DNA of 64,000 nucleotides from Pyrinomonadaceae bacterium (lineage in GTDB: Bacteria; Acidobacteriota; Blastocatellia; Pyrinomonadales; Pyrinomonadaceae), in assembly GCA_021463165.1 (NCBI GenBank), contig JAJTWY010000002.1:1-64000 (forward strand), read 5' to 3'. A program made the translations under genes and the position numbers. Of the stretch, positions 47,247-56,006 are shown in pieces. Position 1 is the stretch's first letter. Each line of letters begins with the position of its first letter. Under the pieces are notes generated by a model. The model was not told the origin of the DNA. It worked only from the letters and a program-made list of their open reading frames with translations, and made no database searches.

Positions 47247-47354
47247 CAGGCTGTGGATAGCTTGAATGAACTGCTACTAACTCAGGCTGTCGATGACCTG
47301 AAAAAATTGCCACTAAATCAGGCTGTCGATGACCTGAAAAAATTGCCACTAGCT
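47247..47354 (+). repeat. Tandem repeat, 36-base unit, three copies
   Basis: Units at 47247-47282, 47283-47318 and 47319-47354, each beginning CAGGCTGT. Copies two and three differ only at their last bases; copy one is more diverged. A partial fourth unit precedes. The period is in frame, giving QAVDDLKKLPL repeats in a short open frame (47217-47411) that lacks a start signal. Confidence 0.7.
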
Positions 47355-47365
47355 TTAGCTAGTGG
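47346..47365. repeat. REP-like palindrome, copy 2
   Basis: CCACTAGCTTTAGCTAGTGG, 9-bp perfect arms around TT; overlaps the end of the tandem array. Confidence 0.65.
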
Positions 47366-47385
47366 ATTGCATTCTGTAAATGATC

Positions 47386-47441
47386 CGGGCTTCAGCCCAA
47401 TGGTGTTATAAGCTGTTGGGCTAAAGCCCGAAGCCTTTTTT
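47386..47441 (+). repeat. Compound inverted repeat, REP/terminator-like
   Basis: Arms 47386-47400 and 47416-47430 pair over 15 bases with one mismatch; each arm is itself palindromic (GGGCTTCAGCCC; GGGCTAAAGCCC). A T-run (47436-47441) follows, so it could also end transcription. Confidence 0.6.
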
Positions 47442-47452
47442 CTTGCCTATTT

Positions 47453-47472
47453 CCACTAGCTAAAGCTAGTGG
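47453..47472. repeat. REP-like palindrome, copy 3 (opposite orientation)
   Basis: CCACTAGCTAAAGCTAGTGG, the reverse complement of copy 2. A degenerate relative (TAGCTAGAGCCAGTGGCAA) follows near 47491. Confidence 0.65.
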
Positions 47473-47628
47473 CAATTCATTCCGAAAACATAGCTAGAGC
47501 CAGTGGCAAGTTCCTAATAGTTGGTGCCAATTCATTCAGAAGACAAGGCTAAAAGCTGGTTTATTGGTTTTTCCGCATGAATGGGCTAAACTTCCGCTAT
47601 TCAATTCTTTAGCTATGTGCTTCCACAG

Positions 47629-48537
47629 ATGGATGAAACACTGAGATCGGGATACGAAAGGATCAGGGACGGCGAGGCGGGCTTTTATCGGCAGCCTCGC
47701 GGGCTGATCGCGGTGTGGGGGAAGGAAGCGGTCCAGTTCCTCGACGGAATGATCACCAACGACATGAAAACGCTCGAGGACGGGTGGCAGATGCTCGCCG
47801 CGTTCCCGAACGCGCAAGGGCGTTTGCTGGCAGTCGTGCGAGTGCTCCGGCAGGGTGACCGATTCCTGCTCGAAACCGAAGAAGCGACACGTGAGAAGCT
47901 CTTTCAGAATCTCTTTCGGTTTACGTTCGCCGGAGATTTTTTCGTCGAAGACCTGTCGGCAGATAATGTTTGCTTTGAGCTGTTCGGGAGTCATGCCGAA
48001 GGAGCGGCAGCGGGTGGTGGCCTGACAATTAGCGACCGGGTAAGTTCCCGCGTATTCGTCCCGCTCGCGGCTGCCGACGGGGTCATTCACAGGCTGACCG
48101 ATAGCGGCGCGGTCGAAATATCGCCGGAACTCTACGAACTCCTGCGCATCGAGAACGGTGTGCCGCTCTACGACGTCGATATGGACGAGGCCACGATCGT
48201 CCCGGAACTCGGTCTCGACGGACTGATCTCTTATAACAAGGGCTGTTATATCGGCCAGGAGATCATTGCCAGGATATATTTTCGGGGACACGTGGCGAAA
48301 CGGCTTACGGGCATTGTGTCGGAACCGGGAGCGGCTGCGAGCGGGTTTTTGCCCGATACGGAGTTGACGGCCGATGACGGGAAAAATGCGGGCCGCGTCA
48401 CCTCAGCCGCCTATTCGCCGAGGCTCGGCAAGCACATTGCTCTCGCCTATGTTCGCTATGACTTCCTGGCTGCCGGAACGATGCTCAATGCCGGCAGATC
48501 TGCAGCGATCGTGATCGATCTGCCGTTTATTAGCTAG
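47629..48537 (+). CDS. ygfZ: YgfZ/GcvT-domain folate-binding protein
   Basis: 302 residues from ATG 47629; GTG at 47617 is an alternative giving four more. It has the diagnostic KGCYIGQEIIARIYFRGHVAKRL of YgfZ-type proteins and GLIAVWGKEAVQFLDGMITNDM near the N-terminus. YgfZ uses tetrahydrofolate to help build or repair certain Fe-S enzymes, including MiaB. It lies near two other Fe-S genes (mrp, erpA) but on the other strand. Only one base separates its stop from the next start. Confidence 0.88.
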   Translation: MDETLRSGYERIRDGEAGFYRQPRGLIAVWGKEAVQFLDGMITNDMKTLEDGWQMLAAFPNAQGRLLAVVRVLRQGDRFLLETEEATREKLFQNLFRFTFAGDFFVEDLSADNVCFELFGSHAEGAAAGGGLTISDRVSSRVFVPLAAADGVIHRLTDSGAVEISPELYELLRIENGVPLYDVDMDEATIVPELGLDGLISYNKGCYIGQEIIARIYFRGHVAKRLTGIVSEPGAAASGFLPDTELTADDGKNAGRVTSAAYSPRLGKHIALAYVRYDFLAAGTMLNAGRSAAIVIDLPFIS

Positions 48538-48538
48538 A

Positions 48539-48820
48539 ATGAACATCGCTCAAATGAATCAAAACGAACTCGACATCGATCTGCCAAACGCCAAGCTCGC
48601 GTACACGATCATTCAAACGCTGCTTGATGGGCACGAGGCCTTGAGCGACTTGCTCGTTGTGATGTCGCACGCCCTCGATGAAGATACGCTGAAGGCTTTG
48701 ACGATGACCGGTGAATGGCAAAAATACCTCGAATCAAAGCGGAATCTCGAGACGGCTCACGCACAGATCGAGAAGCTGACAGAAGCATTAAAGACCCTTG
48801 AGAATAATACGGGCTCCTAG
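48539..48820 (+). CDS. Small helical protein of unknown function
   Basis: 93 residues, no signal peptide or membrane segment. The C-terminal half (YLESKRNLETAHAQIEKLTEALKTLENN) is a predicted coiled coil; the middle has an ALSDLLVVMSHALDEDTLKAL helix pair. Not recognised. It follows ygfZ by one base, so co-translation is likely. Its 3' end overlaps folC (opposite strand) by 4 bases. Confidence 0.65.
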   Translation: MNIAQMNQNELDIDLPNAKLAYTIIQTLLDGHEALSDLLVVMSHALDEDTLKALTMTGEWQKYLESKRNLETAHAQIEKLTEALKTLENNTGS

Positions 48821-50073
48821 CCACCCGCTGGGTTTCCGACGATCTTCTTGACCTCGCCGACCAGGTAAAGCGAACCGGTCACGAGGATCAAGCCTTCAGC
48901 GGGCGTGATCGTATTTGCCAGTTCGACGGCTTCAAGCACGTTTTCGGTCAATGACACCCTCTCCCTCGACACGGACCGTGAAAGGTCGGCCAGCAGTTCG
49001 CCAGCCACAGAAGACCTTTCGTTCGACGGCCGGGTCAGTATCAGCCGCTCAGCAAGAGGTGCGAGCCGGCGAAGTATCGCAGAGATTTCCTTGTCGCGCA
49101 TCGCCCCGAACAGGAGTGTGATCGGGCGGGTCTCATTTTCCTTCAGATACCGAGCCAGTGCTTCCGCTCCACCTATATTGTGGGCCCCGTCAAACAGATA
49201 TCGGCCGCGATATTCGAGCCTTCCGGGATGACGCGCATTCTCGAGGCCGGCGACCACAGCCTGGTCACTAATGTCAAAATGCTCTCGTAGGATATCGGCC
49301 AAGAGAAGCGCGACCTCGGCATTCTCAGTCTGATGCGATCCTCGAAGCCCAAGAGCCGGAAGGCCGAAGCCTTGTCCGAGAAATTCCGTGGTCAGTCTGG
49401 GTTTCACTCCGACCTCTTTGCAGCGGGAAAAGATCGCTTTCATTGCCGGGCGCGTTTGCTGGCAGGCCGCGACCTTTGAACCCGCATGGATGATCGCGGC
49501 TTTCTCAGCGGCGATCTCGTTCAGGGTTTGACCAAGGTACTCTTGATGATCGAGGTCGATCCGAGTGATAGCGGCGATCTCTGCTCCGGCTGCCGTCGTA
49601 GCGTCAAATCGTCCGCCGAGGCCGGTTTCGAGGATCGCAAGCTCCACGCTGCGTTCCGCAAATGCAACCAGCGCCATTGCTGTCACCTGTTCGAAATAGG
49701 TTGGCACGGTCGCGAGCCGGCCCTCGGCGACAAGCCTCTCCAACGTGCCGCGAACCGTCGTTGCGAGGGCCGCAAATTCTTCCTCCGACACATCAACGCC
49801 GTTGATCTTGATGCGTTCGGTGATCGACACGAGATGAGGCGACGTAAAAAGTCCCGTGCGAATTCCCGCTTCGCGACAAATAGAATCGAGAAACGCACAG
49901 ACCGAGCCCTTTCCATTGGTTCCGGCGACCTGGACCTTGAGGTATTTTGTTTGCGGCTCGCCGAGCGCGGCCAGCAGCGTGCGGATGTTCTCGAGCCCGA
50001 GTTTCATCGCCTCGACCTCATTGCCAAGGGATAGAAGATAATGTTCCGCTGCGGCAAAATTCATCCTTAACAA
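48817..50073 (-). CDS. folC: Folylpolyglutamate synthase / dihydrofolate synthase
   Basis: 418 residues. Mur-ligase-like ATPase adding glutamate to (dihydro)folate. P-loop VAGTNGKGSV (about 49-58), TSPHLVSITERIKING, ETGLGGRFDATTA, the second Mg site LDHQEYLGQTLNEIAAEKAAII, and the C-terminal NARHPGRLEYRG ... DGAHNIGGAEAL. A single bifunctional enzyme, as in most bacteria. It starts 24 bases from the divergent TraB/GumN gene. Confidence 0.93.
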   Translation of the reverse strand: MLRMNFAAAEHYLLSLGNEVEAMKLGLENIRTLLAALGEPQTKYLKVQVAGTNGKGSVCAFLDSICREAGIRTGLFTSPHLVSITERIKINGVDVSEEEFAALATTVRGTLERLVAEGRLATVPTYFEQVTAMALVAFAERSVELAILETGLGGRFDATTAAGAEIAAITRIDLDHQEYLGQTLNEIAAEKAAIIHAGSKVAACQQTRPAMKAIFSRCKEVGVKPRLTTEFLGQGFGLPALGLRGSHQTENAEVALLLADILREHFDISDQAVVAGLENARHPGRLEYRGRYLFDGAHNIGGAEALARYLKENETRPITLLFGAMRDKEISAILRRLAPLAERLILTRPSNERSSVAGELLADLSRSVSRERVSLTENVLEAVELANTITPAEGLILVTGSLYLVGEVKKIVGNPAGG

Positions 50074-50097
50074 GACCCACGCGAACCGGCTATTCTA

Positions 50098-50973
50098 ATG
50101 AATATGTACAAGACCCTTTTCTCGCTCCTCACAATCATCGGAACCGCCCTCTCGACTCTCGGCCAGTCAGGCCAGACAGCTATTTTCTACGAGATCACCG
50201 GCAGGCGGCTGACTAAACCATCATATATTCTCGGCACATTTCACGCGATATGTCCGACCGATATGCTGCCGATCGAAAAGCTTACGCCGTTTCTCGACAA
50301 GACGGATCAGATGTTCCTGGAACTCGACATGGACGACCCCGCGGTGATGACGTCGATGGCACGCGGTCTCGCGATGCCGGCTGGCAAAACGCTGAAGGAT
50401 CTTTATACGGACGAGGAATATTCACGGATCGACGCATTGCTACGATCCTCGGTCGGGATACCGGTGGATATGGTCAAGACGATCAGGCCCTCGATGCTCG
50501 CAGTGATGGTGGCGACCAGCACGAAAACGCTCGGGTGCACACCGAAGGCGGTAGACACGGTCGTCATGGAAGCGGCGGTCGCCCGCAAAAAGCCGATATT
50601 GGGGATCGAGACCGTCGAAGCGCAGATGGCCGTGCTCAATAGTCAGCCGATCGAGAAACAGGCCAAGGAATTGCTCAAGATGGCGACCGATCCCACTCGA
50701 TCGATCACAGAGATCAAATCGATAATGGCAGTCTACAAGGCTCAGGATGCCGAGGGGATCTTCAAGGTTACTACCACTCAGATGGCTGAAGAGAAGGCTT
50801 TCCAAACCGTACTGCTCGATAATCGAAACAAGGAATGGATCCCGAAACTCGAATCAGCCATGGCGGCAATGCCGACATTCTTCGCGGTCGGGGCCGGACA
50901 TCTCGGGGGCAAAGCCGGTGTAGTTAACCTGTTAAGACAAAAGGGCTACAAGCTCAAACCGATCCGGCTCTAG
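50098..50973 (+). CDS. TraB/GumN family protein
   Basis: 291 residues with a signal peptide (1-21, ending LGQSG). The family's conserved ends are visible: ILGTFHAI (GTFH 46-49) near the N-terminus, a central EAAVARKKPILGIET, and FAVGAGHLGGKAGVVNLLRQKGYKL at the C-terminus. TraB/GumN proteins are thought to be metalloprotease-like (GxxH ... ExxxxxE ... GxGHL), but activity has rarely been shown. Probably periplasmic. It sits between folC and accD on the opposite strand. Confidence 0.87.
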   Translation: MNMYKTLFSLLTIIGTALSTLGQSGQTAIFYEITGRRLTKPSYILGTFHAICPTDMLPIEKLTPFLDKTDQMFLELDMDDPAVMTSMARGLAMPAGKTLKDLYTDEEYSRIDALLRSSVGIPVDMVKTIRPSMLAVMVATSTKTLGCTPKAVDTVVMEAAVARKKPILGIETVEAQMAVLNSQPIEKQAKELLKMATDPTRSITEIKSIMAVYKAQDAEGIFKVTTTQMAEEKAFQTVLLDNRNKEWIPKLESAMAAMPTFFAVGAGHLGGKAGVVNLLRQKGYKLKPIRL

Positions 50974-51023
50974 CGATCGTCGACCAAAAGGCGTGATCGC
51001 GAAGTACCCTCCCTAACCGATGC

Positions 51024-51896
51024 TTACGGCTCGGCCGGCAGGTTCCGGTTCATCATAAAATCAAGTAAGCGGACTATCGTCTCTTTCATTTCGCGACGGT
51101 CAACGACACGATCGACCATGCCGTGTTCTAACAGGAATTCACTTCGCTGAAAGCCTTTCGGGAGCTTTTGTCGGATGGTTTGTTCGATCACGCGCGGGCC
51201 TGCAAATCCGATCAACGCCTTTGGTTCCGCGAGAATAACGTCACCGAGCATTGCAAAGCTCGCCGTCACGCCGCCGGTCGTCGGGTCGGTCAAAACCGAG
51301 ATGAATGGCAGCCGGGCCTCGTGGAGACGCTGCAATGCCGCCGAGATCTTGCCCATCTGCATCAAGCTGAGCGTGCCTTCCTGCATTCGGGCGCCGCCCG
51401 AAGCCGAAAAGATGATGACCGCGCCGCGTTCCTCGATCGCTCTTTCGATCAGCCGAGTGATCTTCTCTCCCACGGCAGACCCCATCGATCCGCCGATGAA
51501 CGACATATCCATCGCGCCCGCAAAGGTCAGGTGTCCGCCGGTCATCCCCTTGCCTGAGACAATGGCCTCGGGCAGCCCGGACACCTCCTTTGCCTGCTGG
51601 ATACGATCCTTGTAAGGCTTTGAATCAACGAATTCGAGCGGATCGCCCGACGTGACGTCTTCGTCGAGTTTCTCGTAGCGGCCGTCGTCGAAAAGATGCT
51701 TCAGACGGTCAACTGCCGAATATCGGAAATGATACCCGCAATGAGTGCACACCTCGTGCGAATCGCTGAGTTCGCGTTTGTAGAGAGCATTCTCGCATTC
51801 GGGGCATTTTACAAAGATCCCTTCGGTGCGGACGTTTTGGGCTTCGTCGCTCTCCTGTTCTTCGATCTTTGGTTTGTCGCGGCGAAACCAGGACAT
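51024..51896 (-). CDS. accD: Acetyl-CoA carboxylase carboxyltransferase subunit beta
   Basis: 290 residues. With AccA it transfers the carboxyl group from biotin to acetyl-CoA. N-terminal zinc ribbon with Cys31, Cys34, Cys50 and Cys53 (CPEC ... CTHC), then the crotonase-like core: FIGGSMGSAVGEKITR, FSASGGARMQEGTLSLMQM, SVLTDPTTGGVTASFAMLGD, and EPKALIGFAGPRVIEQT. No accA follows; folC is next on this strand but separated by the reversed TraB/GumN gene. Confidence 0.95.
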   Translation of the reverse strand: MSWFRRDKPKIEEQESDEAQNVRTEGIFVKCPECENALYKRELSDSHEVCTHCGYHFRYSAVDRLKHLFDDGRYEKLDEDVTSGDPLEFVDSKPYKDRIQQAKEVSGLPEAIVSGKGMTGGHLTFAGAMDMSFIGGSMGSAVGEKITRLIERAIEERGAVIIFSASGGARMQEGTLSLMQMGKISAALQRLHEARLPFISVLTDPTTGGVTASFAMLGDVILAEPKALIGFAGPRVIEQTIRQKLPKGFQRSEFLLEHGMVDRVVDRREMKETIVRLLDFMMNRNLPAEP

Positions 51897-51972
51897 AAGT
51901 AATAGTCGATGGTCGGTTCTATCGAAAGATAAAGACTAACATACGAGTCTGCATCTTGTCAGAACCGGCGGC

Positions 51973-52746
51973 CTACGAGGGCGGTCCCGACAGGATGTTC
52001 GTCATTTCACGATGTATCAGCCCGTTGCTTACGAGCATCGGCGGCGAATAGATGCTGAACTTCGAGCCATCGTAACCGCTGACCTGCCCGCCAGCCTCCT
52101 CGATAAGCAATATCCCGGCGGCCATGTCCCATGGATTCAGACCTTCTTCCCACATCCCGTCGAAACGGCCGCAGGCAACATAGGCAAGGTCGATGGCGGC
52201 CGAGCCGTCGCGCCGAACACCTCGCGCACCGAGCAGGAACTGGGTTATATGCCGCGCAAAATCGTCGCGTCGCTTGAAATCATACGGGAAACCCGTTACG
52301 AGCAGGGCCTCGCTCAAACTCTCGGTCTTCGAAACGCGGATCGGTTTGTTGTTCAGCGATGCTCCTTTACCGCGTTCGGCCGCAAACATCTCGTTTCGCG
52401 TCGGATCAAAGGTTACGCCGACCGCGAGTTCCCCGTCGTGTTCGAGGGCAAGCGTGACCGCAAAACACGGATAGCCGTGAGCATAGTTGGTCGTGCCGTC
52501 AAGCGGGTCGATGATCCATTTCCACCGGTTCTCACCGCCGATGACCACAGCATTACCCGATTCTTCGGCAAGGATCGAGTGTTTGGGCTGGTGCGACCTG
52601 ATCCGCTCAATGATCAGAGCCTCGCTCGCGAGGTCGGCCTCGGTGACGAGATCGATGTCACCTTTTTTCGAGACCGCCACCCGGCCAAATTTTTCGAGGA
52701 GCAATTGGCCGGCGTCTCTAGCGATGTCGATAGCGAAATTCAGCAT
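51973..52746 (-). CDS. suhB: Inositol monophosphatase family protein
   Basis: 257 residues from ATG 52746 (MLNFAIDIARDAG); the frame extends 29 codons up through a terminator hairpin and is not used. Mg-dependent phosphatase with ILAEESG (Glu61/Glu62), the metal site WIIDPLDGTTNYAHG (80-86) and the C-terminal WDMAAGILLIEEAGGQVS. Likely acts on inositol-1-phosphate or related sugars; SuhB also has a role in rRNA transcription in E. coli, not inferable here. It lies 76 bases before accD on the same strand. Confidence 0.9.
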   Translation of the reverse strand: MLNFAIDIARDAGQLLLEKFGRVAVSKKGDIDLVTEADLASEALIIERIRSHQPKHSILAEESGNAVVIGGENRWKWIIDPLDGTTNYAHGYPCFAVTLALEHDGELAVGVTFDPTRNEMFAAERGKGASLNNKPIRVSKTESLSEALLVTGFPYDFKRRDDFARHITQFLLGARGVRRDGSAAIDLAYVACGRFDGMWEEGLNPWDMAAGILLIEEAGGQVSGYDGSKFSIYSPPMLVSNGLIHREMTNILSGPPS

Positions 52747-52790
52747 AGATAGATTTTCCAACGCGAAGACGCAAAGGAGCAACGTCGCAA

Positions 52791-52825
52791 AGCAAAAAGG
52801 ACACGAGCAGTCGCCCACGTCCTTT
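52791..52825 (-). terminator. Terminator downstream of the Ser/Thr kinase gene
   Basis: On the minus strand AAAGGAC (52825-52819) pairs with GTCCTTT (52802-52796) over a 16-base loop, then TTGCTTT. The stem is short. Confidence 0.5.
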
Positions 52826-52992
52826 CTCTTCAAAATTGCGGCCTCAGACTTGATCGCAACACACGCTTGAAAATTGCTACCGTTGCTCGATTCCTCGCCT
52901 AGCGGAGTTCACAACTAAGCGTTGTGCGGAGCCTGAGACCATATTAAGGATAGCGGATGGCGTAGAATGAATAAAGTCCGTCACCCCATTTT

Positions 52993-55791
52993 CTACGCGG
53001 CCGAAGCCTTGTCGAACTCAGCAAATTCCTTTTTCGCTTGAACAAGTGCGGGCATATCTGCATCCGCGTCCTTCCACAGCTCGAAGAATTTCTCGTATTC
53101 CGCCTTGTCTTTTGTTGCCCGGGCTTTCCCTAGCTGTGCTAAGGGATAGAGCGATGATAGCGGGGCCTCGCCGCGACGGTTCAGTATCTTGTCAAACTCC
53201 CGCACCGCGGGCTTTGAATTGCCGAGTTTTAAATATGCCAGTCCGCGGAGGTACTGCGGATAGAATTCAGCCGCCCTTTCCAGTCGCTCTGCAACTTCCA
53301 GTTCGTCGATCGCCTCTTTTGCTTTTCCGCTCTGGAGCAAAAGGGCGGCGTTTATCGTCGGGATCCAAAGTTGTGTAAGCAAAGTGTCATTCGGACGGTC
53401 GGCAAGCAATTCTCGTGTAAGAGCGTTAACCTCATCGGCATTTCCCGCCGCTGCAAGCGCAAGGGCGACCGAGGCTACGACCTGCTGGCCCTTTTCAAGG
53501 TTGAGGGCCTTATTTGTCTGCGCCTTCAGGACCGTCTTCAACTGCGGATCGCCCGAGGTAGGAAGGCCCGAACCGGAACTCCAAAACACGATCCGGAGGG
53601 CCTGTTCCGATGCGAATTTCGCGGCTACTTCCTTCGTACTTCCGCGTCCCGCAAAATCTATCGACCGCCTCGAGAAATCCTGCGCCGTTCGCCACTTGCC
53701 CTCAAATCCCGCAACGCCGGCCTGCAGGTCCAGTGCGAGATATTCATCATCACGGCCCGCAAACCAGTTGAGATTTTTCGCCATCGCCTCGGTATCGCCC
53801 TCGATGAACGCTACCTTGAAAGGAAACAGGTGAAAGTAGTCACCGTCGAGTTTCCGTTCGAATGCCAGCCGGCATGTCTCCTTTGCATCCTCGTACAGCC
53901 CCAGCGACACCTGCGATTCCAGCAGATTCATGTAGATCGTCGCATAGTTGGGATCGATCCGAATTCCCTCACGGGCATATTCGATAGCTTTCTCCGACTG
54001 GCCGAGACGCTCGCAGGTATCGGAAAGACTGACGTACGAGACGACGAAATTCGGATAGGTTTTTCGCCATAACTGCAGCGTCTCGTTGGCCTTATCCATC
54101 TCGCCGACAACAAAATTGTAGTAATAATAGATGATCCTCAGCCGCTCGGTCTCACTCACCGCTTCGCGCAGTTCATAGGCGCGGGCCGTCATCTCCGAGG
54201 CCGCATTCCACTGGTCTGTGTTGCGGTATACAACGGCCAACTCGGTGTATGCAAGAGCAAATTCCGGATCCACCTCGAGAGCCTTCCGGTAGAAGGGGAT
54301 CGCCTCAAGCTGCTTACCGTTGACCACCTGTTCGCGGCCAAGTACGAAGATCTTTAGCGCCTCGAGTGAGGATGTTGTGATCGATTCACCCGGAACATTG
54401 AATTTCTCAATAGAACTTAAACTTTCGCCGAGCTTCTCGCGAATCCCGGTCGCCGCCCGGCTAAGTGCATTCAGGACCTCTTCACGTGAATTGACCTGCT
54501 CAAATTCGCGCCCCAGACTCCCACCCGTTCTGGCGTTTACCGCTTCGAGTGTCAATACATAGGTCTGGCCAAAACTGGAGATCGATCCGGTGATGAAGGC
54601 CTTCAAGTTCTGCCGCATGCAGATCTCTTCACCGAGCTCCCGCGTGACGCGTTCATCGGACCGCCGTCCCATCAAACGAAGCGTTTGACTCACACGCATG
54701 TCGGGAACGATGTCCAAAAACGGCGATTGAGCGAGTGAAAACGCAAGGGCCATCTTGAGGGTTTGGTCAAAGATGGTTTCGCCCGTGCTATTTTCAAACT
54801 CGGTCAACAGTAGCGAATCCTTCACCCCGCCGGTCGAGCTTGAACCCGAAGTTGTGGAATGTCGCGGGGCGCTGATCGAGCCCGGGTCTGATCTGTTCGG
54901 CACGGCCGTCTGCTCGAGTTTTGCTTCGATCTGCAGCTCGTCACGCAGGTCCTTGAGATCGACCAGCAGGTCCTGTGTTGTCTGATAACGAAGGTCGCGC
55001 TTTTTCCTCAGCGTCTTTTGAACGATCCGCTGGAGTTCCTTGGGGAGGTGCGGGGCGAGCGATGTGATCGGCTGCGGCTCGGTGCTGATGATCGACGAAA
55101 GCAGGTCGGTCATGGTCTCGCCGGCAAAGGGGACCTTTCCGGTCAGCATTTCATAGAGAACGATACCGAAACTGAATACGTCCGAGCGTGCATCGGTATT
55201 CTTACCGCGGGCCTGCTCGGGCGACATATAGGCAACGGTGCCCATGACAACTCCCGGATTGGTCTTGACGAGTTTTTTTGTTTGCTCTTCGCCGTCGGCT
55301 TCATTGATCTCGGTAAGCTTGGCCAACCCGAAATCCAGCACCTTCACATAGCCATCCGACCGGACCATTATATTCTCCGGCTTGATATCTCGATGAACTA
55401 TGCCGGCCTGATGAGCGGCCGAGAGGGCCTCGGCCGTCTGGATCATTATCGATAGCGTCTCATCGAACGAGAGCCTCTTCTTCAGTCGTTCGCGGAGCGT
55501 CTTTCCGTCGATATACTCGGTAGAGATGTAGTGCTTTCCCTCGTATTCCCCGATCTCGTAAACGGTCAGGATGTTTGGATGATTGAGAGCCGAGGCGGCC
55601 TTGGCTTCCTGTATGAACCGGTTCAGAAGATCTTCTTCCCGGCCGAACCTTTCGTGAAGAAACTTGATAGCGACCTTTCGGCCCAGCTTGGTGTCGGCCG
55701 CAAGATAGACATCACCCATTCCTCCCGAACCGATCTTCGATTCGATACGGTAGTGGCCAATCTTGCTGCCGGTCTCCAGATCCGATCCCAT
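52993..55791 (-). CDS. Ser/Thr protein kinase with C-terminal TPR region
   Basis: 932 residues. Hanks-type kinase at about 14-270: glycine loop GSGGMGDVYLA (21-31), Lys43 in AIKF, HRD 133-135 with DIKPEN, DFG 153-155, and GTVAYMSPEQARG in the activation segment. Residues about 330-470 resemble a TolB/CsgG-like alpha/beta domain (DSLLLTEFENSTGETIFDQTL). From about 480 to 910 there are TPR-type helical repeats. No membrane segment is seen, so it is likely cytosolic, with the TPR part choosing partners. Architecture common in Acidobacteria. Targets unknown. Confidence 0.9.
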   Translation of the reverse strand: MGSDLETGSKIGHYRIESKIGSGGMGDVYLAADTKLGRKVAIKFLHERFGREEDLLNRFIQEAKAASALNHPNILTVYEIGEYEGKHYISTEYIDGKTLRERLKKRLSFDETLSIMIQTAEALSAAHQAGIVHRDIKPENIMVRSDGYVKVLDFGLAKLTEINEADGEEQTKKLVKTNPGVVMGTVAYMSPEQARGKNTDARSDVFSFGIVLYEMLTGKVPFAGETMTDLLSSIISTEPQPITSLAPHLPKELQRIVQKTLRKKRDLRYQTTQDLLVDLKDLRDELQIEAKLEQTAVPNRSDPGSISAPRHSTTSGSSSTGGVKDSLLLTEFENSTGETIFDQTLKMALAFSLAQSPFLDIVPDMRVSQTLRLMGRRSDERVTRELGEEICMRQNLKAFITGSISSFGQTYVLTLEAVNARTGGSLGREFEQVNSREEVLNALSRAATGIREKLGESLSSIEKFNVPGESITTSSLEALKIFVLGREQVVNGKQLEAIPFYRKALEVDPEFALAYTELAVVYRNTDQWNAASEMTARAYELREAVSETERLRIIYYYYNFVVGEMDKANETLQLWRKTYPNFVVSYVSLSDTCERLGQSEKAIEYAREGIRIDPNYATIYMNLLESQVSLGLYEDAKETCRLAFERKLDGDYFHLFPFKVAFIEGDTEAMAKNLNWFAGRDDEYLALDLQAGVAGFEGKWRTAQDFSRRSIDFAGRGSTKEVAAKFASEQALRIVFWSSGSGLPTSGDPQLKTVLKAQTNKALNLEKGQQVVASVALALAAAGNADEVNALTRELLADRPNDTLLTQLWIPTINAALLLQSGKAKEAIDELEVAERLERAAEFYPQYLRGLAYLKLGNSKPAVREFDKILNRRGEAPLSSLYPLAQLGKARATKDKAEYEKFFELWKDADADMPALVQAKKEFAEFDKASAA

Positions 55792-55902
55792 CGCTAACTT
55801 AAAGTGAATGAACAGGATAATGAAAAAAAGCGAAAATACAAACCAAAAAAGCGAGGTGGACGCACAAAACTGGTTCGCGTCTCCTCGCTTCAGGTAATTC
55901 GC

Positions 55903-55992
55903 TGGCGGAAAGGGTGGGATTCGAACCCACGGAACCCGTTAAGGCTCACAGCATTTCCAATGCTGCCAATTCAACCACTCTTGCACCTTTCC
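55903..55992 (-). tRNA. tRNA-Ser (anticodon GGA)
   Basis: Minus-strand cloverleaf: acceptor GGAAAGG/CCTTTCC, discriminator G and encoded CCA (55905-55903), T-arm GTGGG-TTCGAAT-CCCAC, anticodon stem CAGCA/TGCTG around TTGGAAA, and a long class II variable arm. The anticodon GGA reads UCC/UCU. Confidence 0.93.
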
Positions 55993-56006
55993 GCGAAAAA
56001 AACTTA

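Noticed and set aside
47247-47354. Possible CRISPR array
   Set aside because: The 36-base units are directly joined, with no spacers between them, and no cas genes are near.
47217-47411. Small protein with QAVDDLKKLPL repeats
   Set aside because: Repeats are explained by the DNA-level tandem array and the palindrome; no start signal. Left as a repeat rather than a gene.
50974-51000. Terminator after the TraB/GumN gene
   Set aside because: GCGATC and GATCGC can pair, but the stem is short and there is no T-run on either side.
52747-52833. N-terminal extension of suhB
   Set aside because: It covers a terminator-like hairpin and adds a Cys/Phe-rich stretch not seen in inositol monophosphatases.
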